Source: Spirochaetia bacterium (lineage in GTDB: Bacteria; Spirochaetota; Spirochaetia; PWKH01). Taken from it: DNA of 20,558 bases. How positions within the stretch are numbered: the first letter of the stretch is position 1; every line of letters starts with the position of its first letter. The translations under genes were made by a program, and so were the position numbers. Shown piece after piece: positions 1 through 7,380 of this stretch. The stretch lies in NCBI GenBank assembly GCA_021736545.1, contig JAIPFS010000004.1:1-20558 (forward strand). Direction: 5' to 3'. A model generated the notes under the pieces. It was not told where the DNA came from. It saw only the letters and a program-made list of their open reading frames with translations, and ran no database searches.

Positions 1-132
1 AATGGGGTAGTTAATATATCCCAGATTTCAACCATAGATAAAAGAAGATTAACAGAAAAGGTTTGTGTCTTATCGAAGGGGACGATGTCAGAAATTGATT
101 ACGGCTTAAAACTGGTTCTCAATATTCAGTAA
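1..132 (+). CDS. MazF/PemK-family toxin, C-terminal fragment (cut by window start)
   Basis: Frame 1 is open from the first base to a TAA at 130-132 and gives 43 residues. The segment VVNISQISTIDKRRLTEKV followed by a hydrophobic tail ending LKLVLNIQ matches the C-terminal third of MazF-family mRNA endoribonucleases, where a 'QIRTIDKxRL' strand-turn precedes the final helix. In that family the toxin cleaves cellular mRNA at short motifs and is neutralised by a MazE-type antitoxin encoded just upstream. The catalytic N-terminal part and any antitoxin lie outside the window, so activity cannot be judged. The stop is normal for the family length. The gene runs toward, and is unrelated to, the minus-strand metabolic genes that follow. 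Confidence 0.85.
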   Translation, partial: NGVVNISQISTIDKRRLTEKVCVLSKGTMSEIDYGLKLVLNIQ

Positions 133-575
133 TTATCAGTTGATGCCCTCTTCCTGAAGCCTTTTAACTTTTTGGCACTACTCTGAAGCCTTTTGAAGTT
201 GATATATATACAATTATCTATTTTGCAGATAATTACTACTCATTTTTTGAGTAGTTCTTGAGATGAGGAATCCTTGCGGGTACCGTGTCTGGCCCCCGCG
301 GGTGTTTAACAGTCTCATTGAGAGCTCATTGAGTAAGATTAGAAGTGGATGTTGATTTTTTCTCCGAGACGAAATACTCGAGCTGTGGTTTTTCTGGTTT
401 GATCTTATCACTTTGATTTTTCAGTCTTAATCGGGCTATAGCAGAAATCCAAGAATATATCTGTCGCTAAAGGAATTATACATAAGTTTGTGGAGTATCA
501 ATGGGAAAAGGATACAGATTTTCCACATGAAGTTGTAAGAGGAATAAAGTTCAGTGAGCGAAGGGAAAGAAGAAT
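133..575. other. Non-coding stretch between toxin and transketolase genes
   Basis: No convincing gene is visible. The stretch holds a 12-base direct repeat CTGAAGCCTTTT at 154-165 and 183-194, an 8-bp hairpin ACTACTCA/TGAGTAGT at 235-255 with a T-rich loop, a GC-rich hairpin GCGGG/CCCGC at 276-299, and a short tandem repeat CTCATTGAG at 314-322 and 325-333. A plus-strand frame is open from about 448 but runs into the antisense of the transketolase gene and resembles nothing I know. The 235-255 hairpin may end toxin transcription, although it lacks a following T run. Confidence 0.5.
154..194 (+). repeat. Two direct copies of a 12-base repeat
   Basis: CTGAAGCCTTTT occurs at 154-165 and again at 183-194, 29 bases apart, just downstream of the toxin stop codon. 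No role is evident. Confidence 0.6.
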
Positions 576-592
576 CCCCGGACTACCCGGGG
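576..592 (-). terminator. Terminator hairpin containing the transketolase stop codon
   Basis: Read on the minus strand, CCCCGG and CCGGGG form a six-bp all-GC stem with a five-base loop that contains the TAG stop of the transketolase gene. It is followed by a pyrimidine-rich tail (ATTCTTCTTTCCC). The last codons of the gene (Pro-Gly) make up the left arm. The tail is only moderately U-rich, so termination efficiency is uncertain. Confidence 0.6.
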
Positions 593-2883
593 GAGATCTG
601 TGCGTTAAAACGTTTCATTGCAGAGACAAAATGATCAATTCCTTTTTTTATTTCCTCTGGAGAAAGATGAGCTTCCTCCAATACTTCCTCAAGTGTACCG
701 CCGGTGCGCCAACGATTATCCCAGTCAGGAGTTAGGGCAAAAGCTTCGGCTTGCTTGTTAAAAGTAAATTCCGGCATCAGTTTTCTTGCGGAGGTTGTAA
801 TCAAAGTAGAATGATATCTATCGTATTCCGTAATGATGTTGTTTCTATACTCTTCATTTTGCAATGCAAATAGTTGCGGGCTGGATACATAGACTATTTT
901 AACATTATAGTTTTTTTTATTTAAATAAGGAAATAGCTGTATCAGATTATTCATAGAACTGGTCCCTTGAACGTAGAAAGTCCCTTCCTTTTCAGCATCT
1001 TTGTGATGATCACGTACAATATACGCCCCTTTTGAAGCTTCAAAATGGGATGCTATGCCTAATGCATCTCTATCAGGCACCTCTATAGAAGGTCTAGTTA
1101 GGTGTAATGCAATTATTGAAGGCTTTTTCAACTTCAAAGCTGAAGCCAGAAGTACAGGTACTTCGTTATACTCCCAAGGATATAGATTTATAATTGAACC
1201 TTCCGGAAAAAGCTGTGTCACACCAGGAGAAAAAATTCCAAAATGAGTTCTGCTATCATCTGCGGTTTCCGGTCCAGAATGTCCGGCAACATAGATTACT
1301 TTTCCTAAATTCATTTCACTGTCCTGATCCATCTGGCTGTAAAGTCTCAACATACCATATACCAGATAGGAAAAGCTTCCATAAGTGGATGTAGCACCCC
1401 AAAATCCGTTATAGTTTTTATATGGATCCATAGCAAAATTTACTGAAGCCATACCTGTCATTAAGGCAGTATTTCCAAACTCTGTTATTCCTTGGGGGAG
1501 AAGAACACCTTGATCTGTTCCTACACGGTTATACCAGCCGTAACCTGGAAAATCTCCATAAGATTCCGCAAAACCAGAAATATTTGTTGAACCTGATAGG
1601 TCTGCAGAACTTGCAATAAAAAGTGGTCTATTATACTGGCTGTAACCGAAATAGTTTATCCAGGAACCCCAAGAAGCTAATGCTTTTCTATTAGGAACAG
1701 ATTCTCCGGGTTTTTTATATATTTCGCTTGGGTAATTTCGAAAATCATATAGTCGGTCATCATTAAATGGTGATGTTTCACCACTGATTGTACAGGTTGA
1801 TATTTCATTCGGAACAGAATTGCCTAACTCAACAAGTCTATCAGCAAGATAGTCGATCAATGGTTCATCCTTGGCAAGAACATCGGCAACTATTTTTAGA
1901 TTTGATCTAAATTCTTCCTCTAAAGACTCTTGCGTTTCCGGAGCAGGCATCCCATAATTTGGGAAGCTTACTCCATAGGTTTTCATGAAATTCTTTTTAG
2001 TCTCCCAAAAGATTTTACTATTCATTGAATGTGGCGCACCATGGGATGCATTATCATATTTTAGATACCCTCTTCCTTTTCTGGATGTAAACCATGCCAC
2101 CCTAGGTACACGTTTGAGATTCTCATTTTTCGTCATGGTAAGAAATGTGTGTGATAAGGAATTGAAATCTTCTCCAGATCCAGCATTAAATACTTCCCAA
2201 CCATGACTGGAGAACCAATCCTTTGGCCCACCGAAAACTATTTGACTTGTTTTGTGAGCATCTATTCCATAATCATTCCAATCTACAATAAGATATAAAT
2301 TATCCAATGCAAGTCCCCATGCCGAATTTGCAGCTTCATGTGTTGCCCCAGGAGTCAAACCACCTTCTCCTTCCATGATAAAAACTTTTACGTTTTCGGC
2401 ACCTGCTCTTTTCAAAGCCAGTGCCTGTCCTGCAGCAGCACCGGTTCCATGTCCGGAAGGGCCTGTATTAAATTTCAGAAATAATGTTTTTTCTGACATT
2501 TCAGCATGCCCGGATAACTTTCCCCTCCTCCTGAACCCTACCAGGTCCTCCCAAAAAAGAACTTTACCCTCAGGTCCAGGTGAGTATTTCGGATCATGTG
2601 TTTTATTGTATTTAATCCTCAGTGCTTCATTAAATACAGCTAAAGTTGCATATATCATAGGAACAGTATGTCCAGCACCAAGGATAAAACGGTCACTGAA
2701 TCGTTTGTCTGGGTTTCGTATATCCCATCGCATTGCTCCTCCTAAAAGGAGACTGATAAGAGCCGGCACTTTGGAGCGGGATCCTCCAGGATGCCCGCTC
2801 TGGCGATAATTCAACATTAAATCAATATTATTATCAATTAGATCCTGTATTTTACCCCAAAACTGATAAGTTTCTGAATTCAT
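583..2883 (-). CDS. Transketolase-family thiamine diphosphate enzyme, long form
   Basis: This 766-residue protein has the transketolase fold signature from end to end. The N-terminal diphosphate-binding domain has SGHPGG (His31), GAGHT (His72), SGHAE (His126), a GPSGHGTG loop near 141-148 where classical enzymes have GPLGQG, and the thiamine/metal motif starting GEGG at 172 and ending DWN at 201-203. HGAPH follows at 281-285. The pyrimidine-binding domain has GITEFGN with the activating Glu468. Such enzymes move two-carbon ketol units between sugar phosphates in the cytoplasm. Usual transketolases are about 630-670 residues, so this is a longer, divergent member and its substrates may differ. 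The start at 2883 has an AAGGAG site five bases upstream. It follows the reductase gene by 65 bases on the same strand, suggesting a two-gene unit. A pyruvate-dehydrogenase E1-like role is less likely. Confidence 0.85.
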   Translation of the reverse strand: MNSETYQFWGKIQDLIDNNIDLMLNYRQSGHPGGSRSKVPALISLLLGGAMRWDIRNPDKRFSDRFILGAGHTVPMIYATLAVFNEALRIKYNKTHDPKYSPGPEGKVLFWEDLVGFRRRGKLSGHAEMSEKTLFLKFNTGPSGHGTGAAAGQALALKRAGAENVKVFIMEGEGGLTPGATHEAANSAWGLALDNLYLIVDWNDYGIDAHKTSQIVFGGPKDWFSSHGWEVFNAGSGEDFNSLSHTFLTMTKNENLKRVPRVAWFTSRKGRGYLKYDNASHGAPHSMNSKIFWETKKNFMKTYGVSFPNYGMPAPETQESLEEEFRSNLKIVADVLAKDEPLIDYLADRLVELGNSVPNEISTCTISGETSPFNDDRLYDFRNYPSEIYKKPGESVPNRKALASWGSWINYFGYSQYNRPLFIASSADLSGSTNISGFAESYGDFPGYGWYNRVGTDQGVLLPQGITEFGNTALMTGMASVNFAMDPYKNYNGFWGATSTYGSFSYLVYGMLRLYSQMDQDSEMNLGKVIYVAGHSGPETADDSRTHFGIFSPGVTQLFPEGSIINLYPWEYNEVPVLLASALKLKKPSIIALHLTRPSIEVPDRDALGIASHFEASKGAYIVRDHHKDAEKEGTFYVQGTSSMNNLIQLFPYLNKKNYNVKIVYVSSPQLFALQNEEYRNNIITEYDRYHSTLITTSARKLMPEFTFNKQAEAFALTPDWDNRWRTGGTLEEVLEEAHLSPEEIKKGIDHFVSAMKRFNAQISPG

Positions 2884-2948
2884 ACATACTCCTTTCCTTT
2901 CCTATTGTATTATTATTACATCTGTAAAGCACCAAAAAAGTTAATTTT

Positions 2949-3845
2949 TCAGGAAATCACCTCAGTTTGTGATAGTTTTTCATAAAACTGCACAAGTCCG
3001 CCGTGATCATCCTTCTCTTTCCCGTCAACCTTCAAAGCTTGCATGATTTCCATAACCTGGCTTGATAAAGGCACAGGGACGCCTATAGTGTGTGCTGTAT
3101 CCAGCGCATTTAGTAGGTCCTTGATATGGAGTTCAATCCTGAATCCAGGTTTGAAGTTCCTGTTAAGAATTAGAGGCATTTTTGCATCCATCACAGTACT
3201 TCCGGCTAAACCGCCGCGAATTGCATCAAACACACGTTTTGGGTCAACTCCAGCTTTTTTTGCCAGAACCATTGCTTCCGACAAGCCTGCAATGTTTAGT
3301 GCTACAATAATTTGATTAGCCAGTTTTGTAGTATTACCACTTCCAATGTCTCCAACAAGAGTTACACTTCCGCCCATTACATCTAGAATTTTTTTAACAT
3401 CTTCAAAGTATTCTTCAGGACCTCCTACCATAATTGCAAGAGTTCCGTCCACAGCCTTTGGTTCTCCTCCACTTACTGGAGCATCCAGCATGACGGCATC
3501 CTTTTTTGTCAATGCTTTAGAAATTTCCTGAGATACCAGCGGAGCAATAGAGCTCATATCCACAAGAATAGCTCCTTTCTGCACCGATTCAATGACACCA
3601 TTTTCTCCAAGGACTACAGTTTTTACATGTGGTGAATTAGGTAGCATGGTAATAATTTTTCTTGTTTTTTCGGCTACTTCCTTTGGAGTGAAGGCTTCTT
3701 CAGCTTTTCCCTCTCCAAATTCTACAACTTCCTTAACGGCATTTTTATTGATGTCAAATATTACAAGTTGATATCCGGCCTTAAGTAAATTTTTAGCCAT
3801 AGGCTTGCCCATGATACCTACTCCGATAAATCCTAATTTTTCCAT
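2949..3845 (-). CDS. 3-hydroxyisobutyrate / tartronate-semialdehyde reductase family dehydrogenase
   Basis: The protein of 298 residues belongs to the beta-hydroxyacid dehydrogenase family. It has an N-terminal Rossmann motif GFIGVGIMG (residues 5-13), the substrate-binding motif DAPVSGGEPKAVDGTL (121-136) and the catalytic lysine region GSGNTTKLANQ with Lys174. The family reduces or oxidises short beta-hydroxy acids with NAD(P)H; members include GarR, which reduces tartronate semialdehyde to D-glycerate. The start at 3845 is preferred over an in-frame ATG 90 bases upstream, because AGGAGG lies directly before it and the family sequence begins at MEKLGFIG. The length matches the family (about 290-300). 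It is upstream of the transketolase gene on the same strand. The exact substrate is not determinable; the nearby HpaI-type aldolase makes a semialdehyde product plausible. Confidence 0.85.
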   Translation of the reverse strand: MEKLGFIGVGIMGKPMAKNLLKAGYQLVIFDINKNAVKEVVEFGEGKAEEAFTPKEVAEKTRKIITMLPNSPHVKTVVLGENGVIESVQKGAILVDMSSIAPLVSQEISKALTKKDAVMLDAPVSGGEPKAVDGTLAIMVGGPEEYFEDVKKILDVMGGSVTLVGDIGSGNTTKLANQIIVALNIAGLSEAMVLAKKAGVDPKRVFDAIRGGLAGSTVMDAKMPLILNRNFKPGFRIELHIKDLLNALDTAHTIGVPVPLSSQVMEIMQALKVDGKEKDDHGGLVQFYEKLSQTEVIS

Positions 3846-3981
3846 AATAGTCCTCCTAATAATTATTCTCCAATTAAGTAATTTATTTGTATTCGGAAAG
3901 AAATGCACAGTAAAATATTTCTCTGAATTACTCATTTCTGTTTAATTTACATAAAATATATACATGTATCTGGATCCTTCC

Positions 3982-4020
3982 TTAAGGTGTTTTGCTGTAT
4001 TCTTTCTCTGGTTAAGGTGT
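3982..4020 (+). repeat. Direct repeat TTAAGGTGT x2
   Basis: The 9-mer TTAAGGTGT occurs at 3982-3990 and 4012-4020, about three helical turns apart, upstream of the minus-strand reductase gene. It could be a regulator half-site pair or chance. Confidence 0.4.
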
Positions 4021-4070
4021 AAAACATATACTCACAAACTAGACAGTAAGTAAAAAGGTAATAAGATAAT

Positions 4071-4093
4071 GGGGTAACCGCTTTGATTACCCC
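4071..4093 (-). terminator. Terminator hairpin after the 2-hydroxyacid dehydrogenase gene
   Basis: GGGGTAA (4071-4077) and TTACCCC (4087-4093) form a perfect seven-bp stem with a nine-base loop. On the minus strand it is followed by an AU-rich tail including a run of five Us. It lies 57 bases beyond the dehydrogenase stop and separates that two-gene operon from the reductase-transketolase pair. Confidence 0.6.
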
Positions 4094-4149
4094 GATTAAC
4101 GAGTCTTCAGTGCCTGACAGTCATTTTTTAGCTTTAGTAATTTTCTATT

Positions 4150-5100
4150 TCAGTTAACTGCCCACATTGGCTCTTTACCATTCAGCACAGCTATTATTCC
4201 TTCAGCAGACTGAACTGCCATGCGAGTCATACATTCAATTGTTAAAGCTGCATTATGAGGTGTAAGAATTACGTTATCCAAAGAAAAATAGGGATGATTA
4301 TTCTCTGGAGGTTCCTGTGCATATACATCTGTAGCTAAACCGGCAATCTTTTTTTCTTTTAAAATTTCTACCGCTTCAGCTTCCTTGATTAAATCCCCTC
4401 GGGCACAATTGATCAAATATGCCGTAGGTTTCATCAATTCCAAAGTACGCTTATCAATAGATTCTTTGGTCTCTGGCATTGAGGGAAGATGGAGACTTAC
4501 AAAATCAGCCTCGGAAAAAGCTTCATCCCAGTTCTTAACCATCTTAATGCCATCGGGAGCCTGTTCCTGACTTACAAAAGGGTCATATGCCATTATCTTC
4601 ATATCCAAACCGTGTGCTGCTTTTTTAGCTACAAGCCTTCCAATACGTCCAAGTCCAATAATTGACAGTTTTTTACCTTCAAGATCAAATCCGCGTATTC
4701 TATTTCTAATGGAAAAATCACCATTTCGTGTTGCTGAATCCATTAAAACAAGATTTCGGGCTAGTGAAATGATGAAGCCAATAGCCATTTCCGCAACAGT
4801 ATTTGCATTTGCTTCTGGGGTATAAGTGACACGTATACCAAGTTCTTTGGCTCGTTTGACGTCAATATTATCATATCCTACACCATGGCGGCTGATAACT
4901 TTTAATTTCTTTCCTGCTTCAAGAACTTCTGCTGTAAATGATGCTGTACGGGCAAGGATAGCATCACAATCAGCGACTTCTTTTTTCATTGTTTCGATGT
5001 CATGTGCAGAACCCACAATCACTTCATGTCCATGCTGGCGAAGCAGTTCTTTTCCTTCCTCAACTATATCTTGCGGTATTAAAATCTTACCCATTCTCAT
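4150..5100 (-). CDS. D-isomer-specific 2-hydroxyacid dehydrogenase
   Basis: The 316-residue product has the complete signature of NAD-dependent D-2-hydroxyacid dehydrogenases related to phosphoglycerate dehydrogenase. It shows the NAD-binding motif GLGRIG (149-154), an acidic residue after the second strand (AYDP, 171-174), and the catalytic triad Arg234 (NCARGD), Glu263 (AQEPP) and His282 (TPHNA). It lacks the long C-terminal regulatory domains of serine-pathway enzymes, so a catabolic 2-hydroxyacid/2-ketoacid role is likelier. Its ATG overlaps the TGA of the upstream aldolase gene by four bases (ATGA), indicating one operon and translational coupling. An ATG six bases further in (5094) has better spacing from the AAGGGG ribosome site and may be the true start. 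Substrate unknown; glyoxylate/hydroxypyruvate-type substrates are possible. Confidence 0.88.
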   Translation of the reverse strand: MRMGKILIPQDIVEEGKELLRQHGHEVIVGSAHDIETMKKEVADCDAILARTASFTAEVLEAGKKLKVISRHGVGYDNIDVKRAKELGIRVTYTPEANANTVAEMAIGFIISLARNLVLMDSATRNGDFSIRNRIRGFDLEGKKLSIIGLGRIGRLVAKKAAHGLDMKIMAYDPFVSQEQAPDGIKMVKNWDEAFSEADFVSLHLPSMPETKESIDKRTLELMKPTAYLINCARGDLIKEAEAVEILKEKKIAGLATDVYAQEPPENNHPYFSLDNVILTPHNAALTIECMTRMAVQSAEGIIAVLNGKEPMWAVN

Positions 5101-5852
5101 TTCCCCTTATATTTATTAGTAATCTGTTTCATTGCACCTAAAAGCATACCTGCATCATGATTGCTCATAATCAATTTAAGGCCTTCGGGAATAAGTATTT
5201 CAGCCAATTTGTCAGGCCCATGAAATCCGAATACTTTACCAGAAGTTTTTGCAACTCGTGCTACTTTCTTAATGGCTGCGACATTTTTTTCATTAAAAAC
5301 ATCTCCAGGAATACCTAGTGAATTCGCCAGGTCATTAGGCCCTACCAATAATGCGTCAATCCCCTCAACTGAGGCAATTTCTTCAATGTTATCAATGGCT
5401 GTGGCTGTTTCTATCTGTGCTATTGTAAGTGTCTTTCTATTAGCTTCCGGCATGAACTCCAATGCTTTTGCTCCAACAAAACCAGTATGATCTCCAATTC
5501 CTCCAAAACCTCTTCCCCCAACAGGCATATATTTACCCCAAAAAGCCAACTTTTTTGCCTGCTCAGGTGTTTCAATCATAGGCACCATAACTCCCGTTAC
5601 TCCAGCATCGAGAGCGCCAGAAACATAAGACTTGCTGAGTTCAGAAACTCTTACAAAACATTCAACTCCAGCAAGTTTTGCAACTCGAGCTATACCGGCA
5701 AGTGTTTCAAAACTATAGGTGCTATGCTCCATATCAGGCATAATAAAATCCATTCCAGCATGCTTTGCTGTAAGGGCAATAGCAGAGTTCTTACTCAATC
5801 TCAGCATTGTTCCTACTAATGTTTCTCCCTTTTTTAATTGTTCTACCGTCAT
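5097..5852 (-). CDS. HpcH/HpaI-family class II aldolase
   Basis: The 251-residue protein matches the metal-dependent HpaI/GarL aldolase family in length and active site. The catalytic His43 is in PDMEH, Arg68 in FVRVS binds the substrate carboxylate, and the metal ligands are Glu148 (AQIETA) and Asp174 (VGPNDL). PVGGRGFGG at 110-118 is the typical phosphate/loop motif. These positions are within two residues of those in HpaI. Family members cleave 2-keto-4-hydroxy acids to pyruvate plus an aldehyde such as succinic or tartronate semialdehyde. The start at 5852 is chosen because GGAGGA sits five bases upstream; an in-frame ATG 90 bases earlier has no ribosome site and would add an unconserved basic extension. 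It is the first gene of the unit with the 2-hydroxyacid dehydrogenase and lies downstream of the GTATAC palindrome at 6097. Confidence 0.9.
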   Translation of the reverse strand: MTVEQLKKGETLVGTMLRLSKNSAIALTAKHAGMDFIMPDMEHSTYSFETLAGIARVAKLAGVECFVRVSELSKSYVSGALDAGVTGVMVPMIETPEQAKKLAFWGKYMPVGGRGFGGIGDHTGFVGAKALEFMPEANRKTLTIAQIETATAIDNIEEIASVEGIDALLVGPNDLANSLGIPGDVFNEKNVAAIKKVARVAKTSGKVFGFHGPDKLAEILIPEGLKLIMSNHDAGMLLGAMKQITNKYKGK

Positions 5853-6086
5853 GTCTTCCTCCAATTTACTTCTATTTTGTTTTACACATTTACCAATAAA
5901 AAAGAACTGTAGAACTTTTTTATTCAATTCATATATTTTCATTTATGCAGTTTACAGAGGGAAAAACAGTGATCATCCCTAGATTTGCATAAGCATATTA
6001 AACCATACGTTCTAATAATTTCTTGAAGTAATCTTATTTCCTTTTTACATCTTGTAGATTATCAATCTTCATAAGCAATACACAAC

Positions 6087-6114
6087 TTGTTTTTATGGTA
6101 TACAAATATATAAT
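6087..6114 (+). promoter_or_regulatory. Possible promoter overlapping the GTATAC palindrome
   Basis: TTGTTT (6087-6092) and TATAAT (6109-6114) are separated by 16 bases, and the -10 box lies in the middle of the palindrome. If used, the transcript would have a leader of about 320 bases before the regulator gene, or it may drive a small RNA. Confidence 0.3.
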
Positions 6115-6125
6115 ATTTGTATACC
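6097..6125. promoter_or_regulatory. Operator-like palindrome with two GTATAC cores, 21 bases apart
   Basis: GGTATACAAATAT and ATATTTGTATACC form a 13-bp perfect inverted repeat around a three-base centre. GTATAC begins at 6098 and 6119. FadR-subfamily GntR regulators are known to bind GTM-N(0-1)-KAC type sites, which GTATAC satisfies. It probably controls the minus-strand aldolase/dehydrogenase operon, and possibly the neighbouring regulator gene. Confidence 0.7.
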
Positions 6126-6322
6126 TAATGATTGTATGATTATTTATTGTAGATGTCAAGAAGTATTTAGGCGTATAGATTTACTTAAAAAATTTATGAT
6201 GATTCTGTTGATGCAGCATTAAGTTGGTTAATTCAAAAAAATTTGTAATATATAAAGCTTACTTATGCTGCCTTTTAGTGAGAACAAAGATATCGCAAAT
6301 AGGGAGTAAATTTCTTTATCTA

Positions 6323-6345
6323 TTGTATAAATTCCTTGTATAAAT
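6323..6345 (+). repeat. Two direct copies of TTGTATAAAT
   Basis: TTGTATAAAT is found at 6323-6332 and 6336-6345, 13 bases start to start. It resembles a degenerate half of the operator (TTGTATAC) and lies about 40 bases upstream of the regulator promoter. Confidence 0.35.
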
Positions 6346-6387
6346 GAATGTAGTTTTCAATACATTATTTAAAAACAATAAAACTAT

Positions 6388-6417
6388 TTGACCAAATGAA
6401 ACATTATCGAATATTAT
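6388..6417 (+). promoter_or_regulatory. Likely promoter of the first FadR-type regulator
   Basis: TTGACC (6388-6393) and TATTAT (6412-6417) are 18 bases apart. A start about seven bases downstream would leave a leader of about 20 bases ending in the GAGGT ribosome site. Confidence 0.45.
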
Positions 6418-6444
6418 AAGAAGTAATAATGAGGTATGCATTGT

Positions 6445-7104
6445 ATGAGTAGTAAAAAAGAAATCCTAGAAGAGCTTCGTCAGAAAATACTAACAGAGTA
6501 TTATCCTCAGGGGCATTCGCTCATTGAAAGAGATCTCTGTGAAAATTATGGAATCAGCAGAACACCAATGCGAGAGGTTTTATGGAGTCTTGTTGTTGAT
6601 GGATTAGTAACACAAAAACCAGCCTATGGATTTTTTGTAAGAAAGCTTGATGGGGAACAAATCTTTGAGATATATCAGGCACGCGAAGCTGTAGAAGGCA
6701 TGGCTGCAAGAATTGCAGGAAAACAAATAAATATACAACAGACAGAAAAGTTTAAAGCCTTGCGCGAAGAACTACTAAATGTCAATGTTGAAGCTGATTC
6801 TACAGAAGAAGCAGTTAATTTAGGAAGGCGCATGCATAAACTTATCATTGATACAGCTAATAACAGTTTAATAAGTGAAATATATATAAAACTTGGTTAT
6901 TTAGCTGCACTCACTTCTAATATGGCAAAAACCAGCCCTTTAACTGAAGCCGAATCAAAAAAGCACCACATTAAGATTATTCAGGCGATTATTGATCAGG
7001 ATCCCGATCTAAGTGAAAAATACATGCGTGAACATCTGAGGGCTACATGTAAGAATCTCATTAAACTTCTTTATCCAAAAATTTACATGGGCATAAACTT
7101 TTAA
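6445..7104 (+). CDS. GntR/FadR-subfamily transcriptional regulator (paralogue 1)
   Basis: The 219-residue protein has an N-terminal winged helix (residues 5-68) with recognition helix SRTPMREVLWSLVVDG (38-53) and wing YGFFV, followed by an all-helical FCD ligand-binding domain containing QAREAVEGMAARI (78-90). FCD histidines are present at 131, about 174-175 and 197, but the residue four before His131, usually a metal-binding Asp, is Gly. Regulators of this subfamily bind as dimers and usually respond to an organic acid of the pathway they control. The start at 6445 is preferred over ATG 6436 because the GAGGT site (6431-6435) abuts the latter. It is about two-thirds identical by eye to the second regulator (10551-11180) over the first 90 residues, so a duplication with a shared operator is likely. 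Confidence 0.9.
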   Translation: MSSKKEILEELRQKILTEYYPQGHSLIERDLCENYGISRTPMREVLWSLVVDGLVTQKPAYGFFVRKLDGEQIFEIYQAREAVEGMAARIAGKQINIQQTEKFKALREELLNVNVEADSTEEAVNLGRRMHKLIIDTANNSLISEIYIKLGYLAALTSNMAKTSPLTEAESKKHHIKIIQAIIDQDPDLSEKYMREHLRATCKNLIKLLYPKIYMGINF

Positions 7105-7289
7105 CAAGCTTTAAAAAATAATCTGAACTTAAATATCAGTTGAAAAATACCCATATGATTCATTATGAGAGTGGTTTTATTAACTGTAAATTTGAATCAA
7201 TATTATTTATATCTTTTGAACATATAGTATATAATAAACGGACATCTGAAAGTTTTTTAAGCTTAACCTACAAATTTTTATTTATAACA

Positions 7290-7320
7290 CCGAGAGGACA
7301 ATAAAAAATCATCCTCACGG
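7290..7320. other. Hairpin between convergent genes
   Basis: CCGAGAGGA (7290-7298) and TCCTCACGG (7312-7320) pair with one internal A-A mismatch around a 13-base A-rich loop. It lies between the converging regulator and alcohol dehydrogenase genes and may help stop transcription from either side. Confidence 0.4.
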
Positions 7321-7342
7321 CAAGGAAAACTAAGCGCAATAA

Positions 7343-7364
7343 AAAAATGAAAAGCATCATTTTT
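7343..7364 (-). terminator. AT-rich terminator of the alcohol dehydrogenase gene
   Basis: On the minus strand AAAAATGA and TCATTTTT form an eight-bp stem with a six-base loop, and the U run continues past the stem. It is 16 bases beyond the stop codon. The stem is weak because it is AT-rich. Confidence 0.5.
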
Positions 7365-7380
7365 CTAACTATAAATAACT

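Larger units (their letters stand above)
3846..4149. other. Intergenic region with likely promoter for the reductase-transketolase unit
   Basis: No gene is seen. The region holds the terminator hairpin of the dehydrogenase gene (4071-4093) and two direct copies of TTAAGGTGT (3982-3990, 4012-4020) spaced 30 bases apart. A promoter for the minus-strand reductase and transketolase genes must lie here if the terminator works, but I could not pick a convincing -35/-10 pair. None of the GTATAC operator pairs found elsewhere in the window occurs here. Confidence 0.5.
5853..6444. other. 592-base divergent intergenic region
   Basis: This very AT-rich region separates the minus-strand aldolase operon from the plus-strand regulator gene. 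It holds the GTATAC palindrome (6097-6125), a candidate promoter over that palindrome (6087-6114), two direct copies of TTGTATAAAT (6323-6345) and a good promoter directly in front of the regulator (6388-6417). I see no protein-coding gene. The length leaves room for a long leader or small RNA on either side, but no specific structure supports one. Confidence 0.5.

Noticed and set aside
490..735. 81-codon plus-strand ORF spanning the end of the transketolase gene
   Set aside because: Half of it is antisense to a well-supported gene and it has no recognisable domain or ribosome site.
2375..2809. 144-codon plus-strand ORF
   Set aside because: It is antisense to the transketolase gene, has no ribosome site or recognisable domain, and reflects the codon use of the real gene.
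5853..5942. 30-residue N-terminal extension of the HpaI-type aldolase
   Set aside because: The upstream ATG has no ribosome site and the extension is not family-like; GGAGGA directly precedes the internal ATG at 5852.
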